Below are positions 40,517-49,533 of a DNA stretch of 64,000 nucleotides, one piece after another. The position numbers were made by a program, and so were the translations under genes. The notes beneath the pieces were generated by a model. It did not search any database. It was not told where the DNA came from and worked only from the letters and a program-made list of their open reading frames with translations. Numbering within the stretch: position 1 is the stretch's first letter; every line of letters begins with the position of its first letter. Location: positions 186,001 through 250,000 of the forward strand of contig NZ_JACYTP010000001.1 of NCBI RefSeq assembly GCF_014841115.1. Direction: 5' to 3'. The DNA comes from Photobacterium arenosum (GTDB lineage: Bacteria > Pseudomonadota > Gammaproteobacteria > Enterobacterales > Vibrionaceae).

Positions 40517-41638
40517 TCAGTTCTCCATCCTGATAGCTTCAACACGATCACCCGGCCGGACGAAACCCTGACCAACGGTGATCACATCCACCACGCCTGA
40601 AAATCCGCCCAGCCAGGTACCGTCACCATCACTTTTCACGACACGCACCGGAGTAAAGACCACATGATCTTTCTCTACTGTTTTAACACCAAGATTCCCG
40701 GCCTCATCCAGAGCCAGTACGGCAGGCGTGACTTTAATGGCTTCCGTTTCTTCAATCGGTACCACCAGCTCAGCACTGGTCCCTGCCAGCAAGTGCAGCT
40801 CATCATTGTCGAAAGCGACCTCAATACGGAAAGTATTTGTGGTTTCATTTGCCACTTTCGAAAGGTAGCGAACCTTGCCTGTAGCAGCATGGTTTCCTGT
40901 CAATCTTGCCTCCGCTTCCTGGCCCAAACGAATATGCTGAATATCCGTTTCGGTGACATCAGCCCGGACAACCAGCGGATTGATATCCGCAATATTGCCG
41001 ACCGGATCGCCCACCTGAACATAATCGCCTACTTCGACCATCCGCTCATTCAAGATACCGCTCAATGGTGCCCGGATGGTGGTTTTTTCCAGCTTCAGCG
41101 TCAAGGTTGCTATGGTCGTTTGCGCATCAACAAGGTCAGCTTCGGTTTGAGCTAACAGAACACGCCCCTGAAAGCCTTTTTCATTCAGTCGCTTCGCACC
41201 GTCGTATTCAATCTGCCGCTGTTTGAGCACGGCTTTCGCCCGCTTTAACTGCTCCGGCCAGTCATCCTGAGCCAGACGGGCAATGATTTGTCCTTCCTTC
41301 ACTAACGAGCCACGCTGCGCAATCACATCAACGACTCGTCCAGCCACTTCGGCTTTGATTGTCGCCTGCCGGCTGGGTTCTGTTTTACCGTATAAGGTCA
41401 GACTACGAAATACCGGCTCGGCGGCGAAGGTGGTGATTCTGACTTTAGGTACCGGCGCCTTATCCTGAGACTGAACAGGCACACTGTTTTCATTACCCGG
41501 CGCCTGCATTGCTGTGCTGTCTTCCTGAGACTGACCACCAGATAGCATCCAGCCAAGAATCAGAACGGTAATACCAATGGCATATATATAAGGCCTGGCC
41601 GCCAACCACCGTAACACGGTGTGTAGTCCTCTCATCAT
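40517..41638 (-). CDS. RND efflux periplasmic adaptor (MFP)
   Basis: The 373-residue protein has one N-terminal membrane segment (YIYAIGITVLILGWMLSG) followed by the biotinyl-lipoyl domain (VAGRVVDVIAQRGSLVKEGQIIARL at about residues 96-120). A coiled-coil hairpin (QLKRAKAVLKQRQIEYDG) and a beta-barrel (TIRAPLSGILNERMVEVG and VGDYVQVGDPVGN) come next. It bridges the RND permease to an outer-membrane channel. The first of two adjacent ATG codons has GGAGA upstream. No TetR-type regulator lies beside it. Confidence 0.9.
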   Translation of the reverse strand: MMRGLHTVLRWLAARPYIYAIGITVLILGWMLSGGQSQEDSTAMQAPGNENSVPVQSQDKAPVPKVRITTFAAEPVFRSLTLYGKTEPSRQATIKAEVAGRVVDVIAQRGSLVKEGQIIARLAQDDWPEQLKRAKAVLKQRQIEYDGAKRLNEKGFQGRVLLAQTEADLVDAQTTIATLTLKLEKTTIRAPLSGILNERMVEVGDYVQVGDPVGNIADINPLVVRADVTETDIQHIRLGQEAEARLTGNHAATGKVRYLSKVANETTNTFRIEVAFDNDELHLLAGTSAELVVPIEETEAIKVTPAVLALDEAGNLGVKTVEKDHVVFTPVRVVKSDGDGTWLGGFSGVVDVITVGQGFVRPGDRVEAIRMEN

Positions 41639-42183
41639 ATTCTCCTTTTTTATGACGAAACGTCACTAAACGCTACCACTCAAGTCTAATGCAATTTTTC
41701 TGGATTCATTTTGTTATTGGCCCATAAAATGAAACTGCAACTGTGAGCTTTAACATTTAAAAGTAACGAATAAATCAAGCTGAATTCTACTTATGTGTCT
41801 GTGAGATAAAAAGCAGAGCTTACTTGTTTCAACTGTATTGTTCTGAATATGTTAACTCTGATGAAAAACGGGATTTTTAACGTGTCTGCACTTAATGAAT
41901 TAACCCATTTGCAATATACCTTATTCATAGTCGGTACACGCCTGTAGCAAGTCACATACCAAAAAATATTTATACTATAATTCAATAAGCTACAGAAAAC
42001 CCAAACTCAGAGCATGGCGAGAACAACCAAAATCTGGCGAATTGTTTACTTTTTTATTCATGCTGTTATGCAATTCACCACATCAGCTGGGGTTAATTTA
42101 TCTGTTGTTAACTCTATATATAAGCAGACTTTTCTCTGATACACTCCGCCGAAAATACAGGTGGTGCTTTAAGGAATAAAGCG
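41639..42183. other. Intergenic region between the RND operon and the DUF4336 gene
   Basis: No convincing gene occupies these 545 bases. TGACG, AAA and CGTCA (41653-41665) form a perfect palindrome just upstream of the adaptor gene and may be a regulator site. Two A+T-rich promoter-like stretches lie at about 41940-41990 (towards the minus strand) and 42105-42135 (towards the plus strand). A short minus frame at 41791-41985 looks spurious. Confidence 0.5.
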
Positions 42184-42864
42184 ATGATCGAATGGAGTAA
42201 AGATCGAATCTGGTATCAGGATATGCCGTGGAAACGTTATGGCGTGCCTGTTGGCTGCCGCATGACAGTGATACGGCTCAAAAATGATAATCTTCTTGTC
42301 CATTCCCCGGTTCAGCTCACTACTGATATTCAGCTCCGGTTAGCTAAACTTGGCCGTGTCACAGCCATAGTGACGCCTAACCTGAATCATCATCTCTTTT
42401 TGTCCGAGTGGTGGCTCGCCTACTCTCAGGCGACCTTTTTTGCCCCTCCGGGGCTTCAGTTCAAGCGCACAGATCTGGTTTTTGATGATGCACTGGGTGC
42501 TGAAACGCCTGCGCTGTGGCGAGGACAATTATTGCAGACGCTGTTAAGAGGCAGCGATCATGTTGAAGAAGTGGTGTTCTGCGATCCCGAATCACAAACA
42601 CTGATCCTTGGCGATGCCATGGCCTGGCTGCGAAACAGCCACAACCCGGCCACCGTGGCCTTAGCCTTAGCCAATGGCTGCTATTTTCATCCGGCAATGC
42701 CACTCTACTGGCGTCATAGCTTCCACAACAAAACCCGGTTACGCCAGTCTTTACAGGAAATTCTGACCTGGCCATTTGACAGAATCCTGTTTGCCCATGG
42801 GCAAGTGATACCCGAGAACGGCAAACATATCTTTTCTCAGGCTTTTCGCTGGGCACTGGCCTAG
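42184..42864 (+). CDS. DUF4336 family protein (metallo-beta-lactamase-like)
   Basis: The 226-residue product matches DUF4336 by eye: CRMTVIRLKNDNLLVHSPVQL at the start, TAIVTPNLNHHLFLSEW in place of the metal-binding segment of metallo-beta-lactamases, EEVVFCDPESQTLILGDAM, and ILFAHGQVI at the end. The family shares that fold but not its full metal set, so catalytic activity is uncertain. AAGGAA precedes the ATG. Confidence 0.72.
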   Translation: MIEWSKDRIWYQDMPWKRYGVPVGCRMTVIRLKNDNLLVHSPVQLTTDIQLRLAKLGRVTAIVTPNLNHHLFLSEWWLAYSQATFFAPPGLQFKRTDLVFDDALGAETPALWRGQLLQTLLRGSDHVEEVVFCDPESQTLILGDAMAWLRNSHNPATVALALANGCYFHPAMPLYWRHSFHNKTRLRQSLQEILTWPFDRILFAHGQVIPENGKHIFSQAFRWALA

Positions 42865-42930
42865 AAAAATAACGCGCTCAGTTGCAATAAAGCTGTCAGC
42901 TTTTCACTCCACTATGAACCATGATAAGTG

Positions 42931-43016
42931 TATACCTAAACTACTTGATGATGCAGGTAGGCGGCAAGTGAATGAATGTAGCCAACACCGCTGCAGCTTC
43001 AAGTAGGACAGGTATA
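42931..43016. repeat. Palindromic 86-bp mini-element (MITE-like)
   Basis: The ends TATACCTAAACTACTTGA (42931-42948) and TCAAGTAGGACAGGTATA (42999-43016) are inverted copies with 15 of 18 bases matching, and pairing extends inwards through ATGCAG and CTGCAG to arms of about 26 bases. Elements with this type of TATACC...AAGTAG end are widespread between Vibrionaceae genes. It lies in the 177-base gap upstream of the M14 peptidase gene. Confidence 0.6.
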
Positions 43017-43041
43017 GTGATGATGAAAACAGGGATTCAAT

Positions 43042-44094
43042 GTGACTATTACCGAGCGTTTGCCTGAACTGATACAACTTGAAGCACTGATTGAAAGCGA
43101 AGCGAAAATCAAGAACCGGATTAGCCTGCAAGCCAGTGAGTTAATCCGGTTACCTTTCCATGAGCAGCATCTCCCCATTTATGAGTGCCGTTTAGGCAAT
43201 CCCGCCCCCGGCTTGCCCTGCCTGTTTCTGGTTGGCGGAGTGCATGGCCTTGAGCGCATTGGGACTCAGGTTTTGCTCTCTCTGCTGACCAGCCTGTGTC
43301 AGCGTCTGGCTTGGGATAATAACCTGCAACGCACGCTTGAGAACATGCAGATAGTGGCGATTCCGCTGCTTAATCCGGTGGGTATGGCCATGCAGCGCCG
43401 CTCGAACGCCAGACATGTTGATCTGATGCGCAATGCCCCTGTCGAAAGCCAGGAGCGTACAGCATGGCTGGTCGGTGGCCACAGAATCAGCCCTTGTCTG
43501 CCGTGGTACCGCGGTCCGGCAGGGCGTCCAATGGAAGCGGAAGCACAGCTGCTGGTTGATCAGGTGCTAAAGCAGACCCGGCAAAGCCCGTTTACCATGG
43601 CGCTGGATTGCCATTCTGGCTTCGGGCTCAGAGACAGAATCTGGTTCCCTTATGCCAAAAGTACCCGGCAGCCAGTCTCACGACTCGGCAGTCTGTTTCG
43701 GGTGCGGGAAATGTTTTTTCAGGCTTACCCTCATCAAAACTATGTGTTCGAGCCACAGACAAAACACTACACCTGCCACGGCGACTTGTGGGACTTTTTG
43801 TATGATGAAGCTGAAGCTCAGGGAAATCCGCTGCTACCGCTCACGCTGGAAATGGGCTCCTGGCTTTGGGTGAGAAAAAACCCGTTACAACTCTGGCATC
43901 CACTGGGGTTATTCCATCCCATTAAAAAGCACAGAGTACAACGGACACTCCGCAAGCATCTCGTTCTGTTAGACTTTCTGATAAATGCAACCGAAGCTTA
44001 TACCAACTGGTTCAGTCACAACCAAGAGATGGCCGACTGGCACCAGGCAATGTTGCTCTGGTATTCATCAAACCTTCAGGATAACTGCTCATGA
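43042..44094 (+). CDS. M14-family metallopeptidase (succinylglutamate desuccinylase/carboxypeptidase-like)
   Basis: The 350-residue protein shows the M14 zinc site: His68 and Glu71 in GGVHGLERIG, His191 in LDCHSGFG, and the catalytic Glu270 in LTLEMGS. Substrate arginine-like contacts occur in NARHVDLMRNAP, the Asn-Pro-Val-Gly loop before it. No signal peptide is seen, so it should act in the cytoplasm, perhaps on an acyl-amino acid or cell-wall peptide fragment. The start is a GTG with AGGGA upstream. It overlaps the next gene by 4 bases. Confidence 0.82.
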   Translation: MTITERLPELIQLEALIESEAKIKNRISLQASELIRLPFHEQHLPIYECRLGNPAPGLPCLFLVGGVHGLERIGTQVLLSLLTSLCQRLAWDNNLQRTLENMQIVAIPLLNPVGMAMQRRSNARHVDLMRNAPVESQERTAWLVGGHRISPCLPWYRGPAGRPMEAEAQLLVDQVLKQTRQSPFTMALDCHSGFGLRDRIWFPYAKSTRQPVSRLGSLFRVREMFFQAYPHQNYVFEPQTKHYTCHGDLWDFLYDEAEAQGNPLLPLTLEMGSWLWVRKNPLQLWHPLGLFHPIKKHRVQRTLRKHLVLLDFLINATEAYTNWFSHNQEMADWHQAMLLWYSSNLQDNCS

Positions 44095-44879
44095 CTCACT
44101 GCCAACGACCTATTATCCTTTTGCGGGGATTACTTCGCGAGCAAAGGCACTGGGGCAATTTCACCCAACAGCTAAGGTCGCATTTTCCTTTCCGAAAGGT
44201 GATCGCTTTGGATCTGGCCGGTAACGGTCAACGGTTTCTGGAGACATCACCCTCCACCGTCAGTGCCATGGTTGATGACCTCCATCAGCAGTTACATTTT
44301 TTGCATGCCCGCGAACTCGACACGGAAAATAAAATAGAAGCAGGTACCTATGATCTGCTGGCGATTTCTATGGGAGGGATGATTGCGCTTGAGTGGGCAA
44401 GATTGTACCCGGAGGAAGTGAAGTCGCTGGTACTGCTCAATACCAGTGATGGCAAACAATCCCCCTTTTATAAACGATTACGGTGGCGGCAGTACCCCAA
44501 TATCATCAGGTTGCTGATGAGCAAACCCAAAGAGCAGGAAAAACACATTCTTCATATGACCTCAAACATGTACCCCGGAGATCCTGACATACTGAAAACA
44601 TGGATTCGATGGCGCAAAGAGTGTCCTATCCAAAGGAGTAATCTGTTCCGGCAACTGAACGCCGCAATGACTTTCAGATATAAAGATGTTCCGGATAAAC
44701 CCGTATTACTGCTTGCTTCGCAACATGACGAGCTGGTCGATGTTTCTTGCAGCCGAACGCTTGCCCACCACTGGCAGTGCCCTATACACATTCACCCCAG
44801 TGCCGGCCATGACTTACCACTTGATGACCCCGACTGGGTGTGCCGTTACTCACTGGCATTCTGGCAGAATGCAAAATGA
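44091..44879 (+). CDS. Alpha/beta hydrolase
   Basis: The 262-residue protein has the fold's oxyanion strand (IILLRGLLREQRHWG), nucleophile Ser93 in AISMGGMIALEW, the acid in ASQHDELVD and the histidine in SAGHDLPLDDP. The substrate is unknown; esterases and thioesterases of the BioH/MenH type are close in form. ATGA overlap with the M14 gene indicates coupled translation, so the two may act on the same compound. Confidence 0.85.
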   Translation: MTHCQRPIILLRGLLREQRHWGNFTQQLRSHFPFRKVIALDLAGNGQRFLETSPSTVSAMVDDLHQQLHFLHARELDTENKIEAGTYDLLAISMGGMIALEWARLYPEEVKSLVLLNTSDGKQSPFYKRLRWRQYPNIIRLLMSKPKEQEKHILHMTSNMYPGDPDILKTWIRWRKECPIQRSNLFRQLNAAMTFRYKDVPDKPVLLLASQHDELVDVSCSRTLAHHWQCPIHIHPSAGHDLPLDDPDWVCRYSLAFWQNAK

Positions 44880-45095
44880 AACCAGATTGCATAAAGCCAG
44901 CTTGATTGCGAAGTTTACTCAGCAGCCAGTTTGTTCAGCTCATTGTAAAGCCACACACTTCTTGGTTGTAACAAGAAGAAGTCCGTGACGTCTCAGTGTT
45001 GATACGTCACAAAAGAAGCGTTACCGATATTCTCAAAGATGACATTGCATACGTTGAGATTTATGCAGGTGCATAATCATCGTAGGAGAATTTTC

Positions 45096-45650
45096 ATGTC
45101 TTACAATCGCAGTATTTTCATCACATCTGTTACCGCTCTGAGCCTGGTATTACTGCAGGGCTGCAGTTCCGGTGACGACGAAACCAGCACACAAGCCCCC
45201 ACCGCCTCGCCCATCGATAAAACGATGAACATCTATTTACCGGCAAGAACGGATAAAAAACCCAACACTAAAAATCCGGTTTTCCAGTTCACCAATGTGG
45301 CCTATTTCCGCGAAAATTTAGAGTATGACAACCCGGCTCAGTTTACGATTTTTGATGATGGCACTTGGGAATATTATGCCGAGCGTATTATCAACAACAA
45401 AGTGACAGGCGGCGAAGACAATTCTGGTGGCGCATGGATCCAGACTTTTTATGTGAAATACTACAGTGACTGGGATCAGTATAAAAAAACCTGTGCCGGT
45501 TCTATTCTTCATTCCAACAACTATGATTTAGCCACAGCCAAATACAATGTTGAGCTAAGAAATTATAAACAAAGCGGCTTGGATAATGTGCTAAAACAAA
45601 AACTTCCTCAGATTCGCTGTATTGATGCTTATCAGCAATGGCATCAATAA
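45096..45650 (+). CDS. Putative lipoprotein, unknown function
   Basis: The 184-residue product starts MSYNRSIFITSVTALSLVLL and has a lipobox LQGC, so it is probably a lipid-anchored protein. A Thr/Ser/Pro-rich spacer follows (ETSTQAPTASP). The remaining 150 residues contain DDGTWEYYAERI and a Cys pair but match no family known to me. GGAGAA precedes the ATG at 45096. The 216-base gap upstream holds a small stem-loop (ACTTCTTG/CAAGAAG, 44948-44974) and an inverted repeat GTGACGT/ACGTCAC at 44984-45009. Confidence 0.72.
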   Translation: MSYNRSIFITSVTALSLVLLQGCSSGDDETSTQAPTASPIDKTMNIYLPARTDKKPNTKNPVFQFTNVAYFRENLEYDNPAQFTIFDDGTWEYYAERIINNKVTGGEDNSGGAWIQTFYVKYYSDWDQYKKTCAGSILHSNNYDLATAKYNVELRNYKQSGLDNVLKQKLPQIRCIDAYQQWHQ

Positions 45651-45667
45651 CATCCTCTGATAGCGCT

Positions 45668-45699
45668 AAACTTTGCCCGGCAACCACCAGGCAAAGTTT
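45668..45699. terminator. Stem-loop between convergent lipoprotein genes
   Basis: AAACTTTGCC and GGCAAAGTTT form a perfect 10-bp stem with a 12-base loop in the 65-base gap between two convergent genes. The A and T ends of the stem provide only short U-runs, so efficiency is uncertain. Confidence 0.65.
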
Positions 45700-45715
45700 G
45701 GCTTAAGCTCTGAGC

Positions 45716-46384
45716 TTACTTAGGCGAGGCAAACACCTGGGTCCAGTAAATGCCGTAGGTACTGCCTGAGTTGGTATCAGAAGCTGCGCCCATCTGCGTG
45801 AAACTGCCGTTCATGATATTTCTGCAATGCCCAGGACTTTCTAACCAGCCTTGCATCACAGCAGATACCGTCTTCTGGCCTGCCGCAATATTCTCACCTA
45901 CGGTTTTCCAGCTGTAACCCTGTGCTGTTACACGCTGACTCGGTGATGAGCCATCCAAACCGGTATGACTGAAATAGTCATAATTGGCCATATCGCTCGA
46001 GTGCAGGAATGCCGTTTGTTCTAAAGTGGAATCCCATGTCAGAGGAGCAACTGCCGGCATCCAGGTTCCGCCACAGTCCTGGCCCTGTGCCCGTGCAGCA
46101 TTCACCGCTGCCAGCATTTCATCAGCCATAGATTGATTTGAGCTGCCAGAGCCGGTTTGATCTGAGCCGCCTGTATTTGAGCCAGTGCCGGTTCCGTCGG
46201 AGCCAGAGCCTGTGCTTCCGCCTGTCGTTTGATCACCACCGCCGGTCGTTGGTCGCTCAGAAGAGCCACCATTAGATACTGAAGAGCCGTTATGAGAAGT
46301 AGAGCTGTCACCTGAACCGCCGTCTGAACCGCCACACCCGACAAGGGCAAACATAGATAAAATCAATACTGTAAGAATTCGCAT
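45716..46384 (-). CDS. CAP-domain (SCP/PR-1-type) lipoprotein
   Basis: The 222-residue product has a lipoprotein signal (MRILTVLILSMFALVGC) and a Gly/Ser/Thr-rich linker of about 70 residues. A CAP domain follows with LTWDSTLEQTAFLHSSDM, GENIAAGQ, WLESPGHCRNIM and IYWTQVFASP. Bacterial CAP proteins of this size are secreted and are linked to cell-surface or sterol/peptide binding, but most are unproven. The start at 46384 is preferred; a GTG at 46396 is possible. Confidence 0.85.
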   Translation of the reverse strand: MRILTVLILSMFALVGCGGSDGGSGDSSTSHNGSSVSNGGSSERPTTGGGDQTTGGSTGSGSDGTGTGSNTGGSDQTGSGSSNQSMADEMLAAVNAARAQGQDCGGTWMPAVAPLTWDSTLEQTAFLHSSDMANYDYFSHTGLDGSSPSQRVTAQGYSWKTVGENIAAGQKTVSAVMQGWLESPGHCRNIMNGSFTQMGAASDTNSGSTYGIYWTQVFASPK

Positions 46385-46800
46385 GGGTACATCCACTTAA
46401 TAATAATAAGATCCTGATTTATAACGCAGAGGCCAGAACAATCAGTAGCCAGGGATAAGTCTCTGCAATGTGCAACCTTTACAGCTGCAAAGATAAAATC
46501 AGCCAACAACGGGAGAGGAATATACTGACTGCAAACATCTGCTAGCAATAGCTGACGTTTAAAAAATGCGCATCCTGACAATCATTTGACACAAAAATTT
46601 GCCAGTTTTTGAGCACAAGGCAGAACTTAATCTCAACGAAACAAGCAGATAAACCACCCGTACATTGTTCAAAATTCACACAGAAGGATTAGGTTGTTTT
46701 TTGTTCGATTTTAACAAAAATCACACACAGTGACATTGATGCAAGCAAGATATCAACAAGGAGAATGAGAAGAAGGTTAGGACACCAAGGATCTGGCCAC
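46385..46800. other. Intergenic region between the CAP lipoprotein and modC
   Basis: No gene is supported in these 416 bases. The region is A+T-rich, especially 46590-46780, with several TTGTTC/TTTAACAAAA stretches that could be promoters for the CAP gene. No clear terminator for modC is seen downstream of its stop codon. Confidence 0.45.
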
Positions 46801-47886
46801 TCAGGCCAAATCCTGCTGGCTGAGGCTTACGCCTTTGATTTGCGCATACAGGTTATCGCCGACATGGAGGTGCAGTTCATCTGCTGCCCAGGGCGTGATA
46901 TTGGCCGTCAGGATTGACGTGCCAACAGCTAAACGGAGCACCACGATATCAGAGTGATATTTATGCTGCTCTATGCCTTCGACGGTCGCGGGCAACACAT
47001 TCCGTATACTGGTCTGCGCGGGTTTGATTCGGGTGACGGAAATGTCATTCGCGTGAATTCTCACCCTGACCATTTCCCCGACTGGCCGGCGCACTCTGCT
47101 GACCCACAACGGCAGATCTGGCCCGATACAAAGCTGGGTCAACGGATAGGAAGGATGGTGTTCAGTTACTTTTAGCTGCAACACTGAGCTTTGTTCTCTG
47201 GCGCTGAGCCAGGGACGCATCACAGAGGAGGCCCACACATCTGTCAGTGCGCCATTTCCAATCACTTTCCCCTGATCCAGCACCACCATGTGATCTGCCA
47301 GGCGAAGTATCTCATCCAGGCTGTGACTGACATAAAGCACAGGAATACTGACACTTTTAGCTAACGATTCCAGATAAGGCATCAGCTCTTGCTTGCGCGG
47401 TAAATCCAGCGAGGCTAAGGGCTCATCCATCAACAACATATCGGGTTTACTCAGTAACGCGCGGCCAATGGCAACACGCTGCTTCTCTCCGCCAGATAAA
47501 CTGGCAGGATAACGACCTAATAAATGCGATATATCCAGAAGTTGAACGACTTCACTGAACAGTTCCGGGTCTGGTTTGCTGTGGTTTCCGTAAAGCAGAT
47601 TACCTCTCACCTTATAATGCGGAAACAATCTGGCATCCTGAAAAACATACCCAATACGGCGCTTTTCCGGTGGTAAATCAATGCCCTGCCAAGTATCACA
47701 AAGCACATGCTTGCCAAATGCGATGTGGCCTTCATCCGGCTTACTTAACCCGCTGACGATATTAATAAAAGAGGTTTTTCCTGCACCAGAACGGCCAAAA
47801 ATGGCAATGATACCCGATTCGGGTAAGCGCAAGTCGACATCCAGTCGCATTTGTCCAAGTTGCTTGACAAAGTTCAACTCTAACAT
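46801..47886 (-). CDS. modC: Molybdate ABC transporter ATP-binding protein
   Basis: The 361-residue protein has an ABC ATPase domain with Walker A IFGRSGAGKTSF, the signature LSGGEKQRVAIGRAL and Walker B MLLMDEPLASLDL. The C-terminal Mop/TOBE domain (after about residue 290, RNVLPATVEGIEQHK) is typical of ModC. It energises molybdate import with ModB. It overlaps modB by ATGA. Confidence 0.95.
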   Translation of the reverse strand: MLELNFVKQLGQMRLDVDLRLPESGIIAIFGRSGAGKTSFINIVSGLSKPDEGHIAFGKHVLCDTWQGIDLPPEKRRIGYVFQDARLFPHYKVRGNLLYGNHSKPDPELFSEVVQLLDISHLLGRYPASLSGGEKQRVAIGRALLSKPDMLLMDEPLASLDLPRKQELMPYLESLAKSVSIPVLYVSHSLDEILRLADHMVVLDQGKVIGNGALTDVWASSVMRPWLSAREQSSVLQLKVTEHHPSYPLTQLCIGPDLPLWVSRVRRPVGEMVRVRIHANDISVTRIKPAQTSIRNVLPATVEGIEQHKYHSDIVVLRLAVGTSILTANITPWAADELHLHVGDNLYAQIKGVSLSQQDLA

Positions 47887-48584
47887 CAGTTACCCAGCCT
47901 GTTTCGCGCTATACGAGCCAGCCACTCTGCGATTACCAGAGACAGCAAAGCAATAATAATGGCAATCACGCACAAGCGGGCAGCTTCCACTTCGGCCCCC
48001 GGTGTCTCTATGAATGAAAACATAGCCAGAGGGATAGTTTGCGTTTCGCCCGGTATATTCGAGACAAAGGTGATGGTTGCGCCGAATTCGCCCAACGCCC
48101 GGGCGAAGGCAAGTACGGTACCGGTAAGTATACCGGGTAACATAAGCGGTAATGTGATGGTAAAAAAGACTTTAACCGGACTGGCCCCGAGCGTGCGGGC
48201 CGCCTGCTCCAGTTTAGGATCAACATTTTCCAGCGCAAGCCGTATTGCTCTTACCATTAACGGAAAAGCCACCACAGCGACAGCCAGAACAGCACCACGC
48301 CAGCTAAACCCAAACGTGATGCCAAACCAATCGTACAGATAAGCGCCAATCATACCCTGGCGCCCCATCATGACTAACAGCAAGTAGCCGACCACGACAG
48401 GAGGAAGAACCAGCGGCAAATGTACCAGGCCATCTAACAGGGATTTGCCCCAAAACTGCCCTCTTGCCAGCAACCAGGCACAGCCAATTCCTGCCGGCAG
48501 ACTGACAATCACAGCAGTGAATGCGACTTTCAAACTCAGCTGCAGTGCGGTGACTTCGTAGTCGGTTAAGGTAAAGGTATCCAT
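47886..48584 (-). CDS. modB: Molybdate ABC transporter permease
   Basis: The 232-residue permease has five to six membrane segments and the ABC-permease EAA loop (LEQAARTLGASPVKVFFTITLPLMLPG). The LPLVLPPVVVGYLLLVM segment is typical of ModB. It forms a homodimer with two ModC subunits. It lies 32 bases after modA. Confidence 0.95.
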   Translation of the reverse strand: MDTFTLTDYEVTALQLSLKVAFTAVIVSLPAGIGCAWLLARGQFWGKSLLDGLVHLPLVLPPVVVGYLLLVMMGRQGMIGAYLYDWFGITFGFSWRGAVLAVAVVAFPLMVRAIRLALENVDPKLEQAARTLGASPVKVFFTITLPLMLPGILTGTVLAFARALGEFGATITFVSNIPGETQTIPLAMFSFIETPGAEVEAARLCVIAIIIALLSLVIAEWLARIARNRLGN

Positions 48585-48616
48585 GGGAAAATTCAGAATG
48601 ACACACTTCCCGTTGG

Positions 48617-49378
48617 TTAATTGACTGAAAAGCCGTAGCGTTCGAACACTTCGGTTGCATCAGACGACTGCAGGTAATCATAAAATCCCTGTGCCGCTTT
48701 CGATGGGGCCTGCCGGGTTAGCGCAACCGGATAGGTGATGGGCTGATGGCTTCGCTCAGGGAACTGGGCAACAATTTTGACGTCTTGTGCTACCTGAGCA
48801 TCTGTCTGGTAAACAATACCAAACTTCGCTTCCTGTCTTTCCACCAACAAAAGCGCAGCACGAACATTGTTTGCTCTCGCCAGCAAAGGTTCTGCCCGCT
48901 GCCAGAGCCCCAGAGACTCCAGGGCCTCTTTGGCATAAATGCCTGCCGGTACATGATTCGGATCGCCAACAACCAGTCGGCTGCCATTCAATGTCTTCGT
49001 GATGTCCCACGAGGCATTTAGCGGTACTGAATTCACCGATTCAGATTTATGCGTAACCAAGACTAATCGATTATGTAGTAAATCTTTGCGTGATTCGCTA
49101 TTGATCACTTTCTGCTCTGCCGCATAATCCATCCATTTTGTATTTGCTGATAAATACAAATCTGCTGGTGCACCTTGAGCTAACTGGCGGGCAAGCGTTG
49201 ACGACGAGGCAAACGAGAGTACAACCTCATTGCCACTGGCATGCTCATAACTTTCCGCCAATTCATTCAACGCATTGGTGAGCGAAGACGCAGCAAAAAC
49301 CAGCACTTTTTCCTGTGCAGTAGCCTGAGGCAGGTTAAACAGACACAGAGAAAATAACACGAACCAAAGCTTTTTCAT
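48617..49378 (-). CDS. modA: Molybdate-binding periplasmic protein
   Basis: The 253-residue protein has a signal peptide (KKLWFVLFSLCLFNLPQATAQ) and ModA segments VFAASSLTNALNELA, APADLYLSANTKWMDYA and VPAGIYAKEALESLG. The Ser residues in AASSL and SSST bind the oxyanion. The start is the ATG at 49378. Together with modBC it would provide molybdenum for the sulfite dehydrogenase at 7.2 kb. Confidence 0.93.
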   Translation of the reverse strand: MKKLWFVLFSLCLFNLPQATAQEKVLVFAASSLTNALNELAESYEHASGNEVVLSFASSSTLARQLAQGAPADLYLSANTKWMDYAAEQKVINSESRKDLLHNRLVLVTHKSESVNSVPLNASWDITKTLNGSRLVVGDPNHVPAGIYAKEALESLGLWQRAEPLLARANNVRAALLLVERQEAKFGIVYQTDAQVAQDVKIVAQFPERSHQPITYPVALTRQAPSKAAQGFYDYLQSSDATEVFERYGFSVN

Positions 49379-49440
49379 TACCAGACTCCATTCCAATCAA
49401 TGAGTCAGAGATAGTAAATTGCAAGACTATACCTGACAAT

Positions 49441-49468
49441 TATTTTCTGACCTTTAAGTCAGAAAATA
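49441..49468. repeat. Perfect 11-bp inverted repeat upstream of modA
   Basis: TATTTTCTGAC and GTCAGAAAATA form a perfect inverted repeat around CTTTAA. It lies between arfA (minus strand, ending at 49510) and modA. It could be an operator controlling modA or a second terminator-like hairpin after arfA. It does not match the ModE consensus known from E. coli. Confidence 0.55.
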
Positions 49469-49478
49469 AAAAATTACC

Positions 49479-49533
49479 AAAAAAAGAGCCCTGGGCAATC
49501 ATGCTTACACTAAGCAGCGATTGGCCAGGACTC
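49479..49533 (-). terminator. arfA-internal terminator hairpin containing the stop codon
   Basis: On the minus strand GAGTCCTGGCCAATC (49533-49519) pairs with GATTGCCCAGGGCTC (49500-49486), with an inner stem TGCTTA/TAAGCA and loop GTG, followed by seven T residues. The arfA stop codon TAG (49512-49510) lies in the apical part. Terminated or cleaved transcripts would lack the stop, as known for arfA of other bacteria. Confidence 0.85.

Noticed and set aside
41791-41985. 64-codon minus-strand open frame in the gap upstream of the RND operon
   Set aside because: No ribosome binding site, poor composition, and it overlaps promoter-like sequence.
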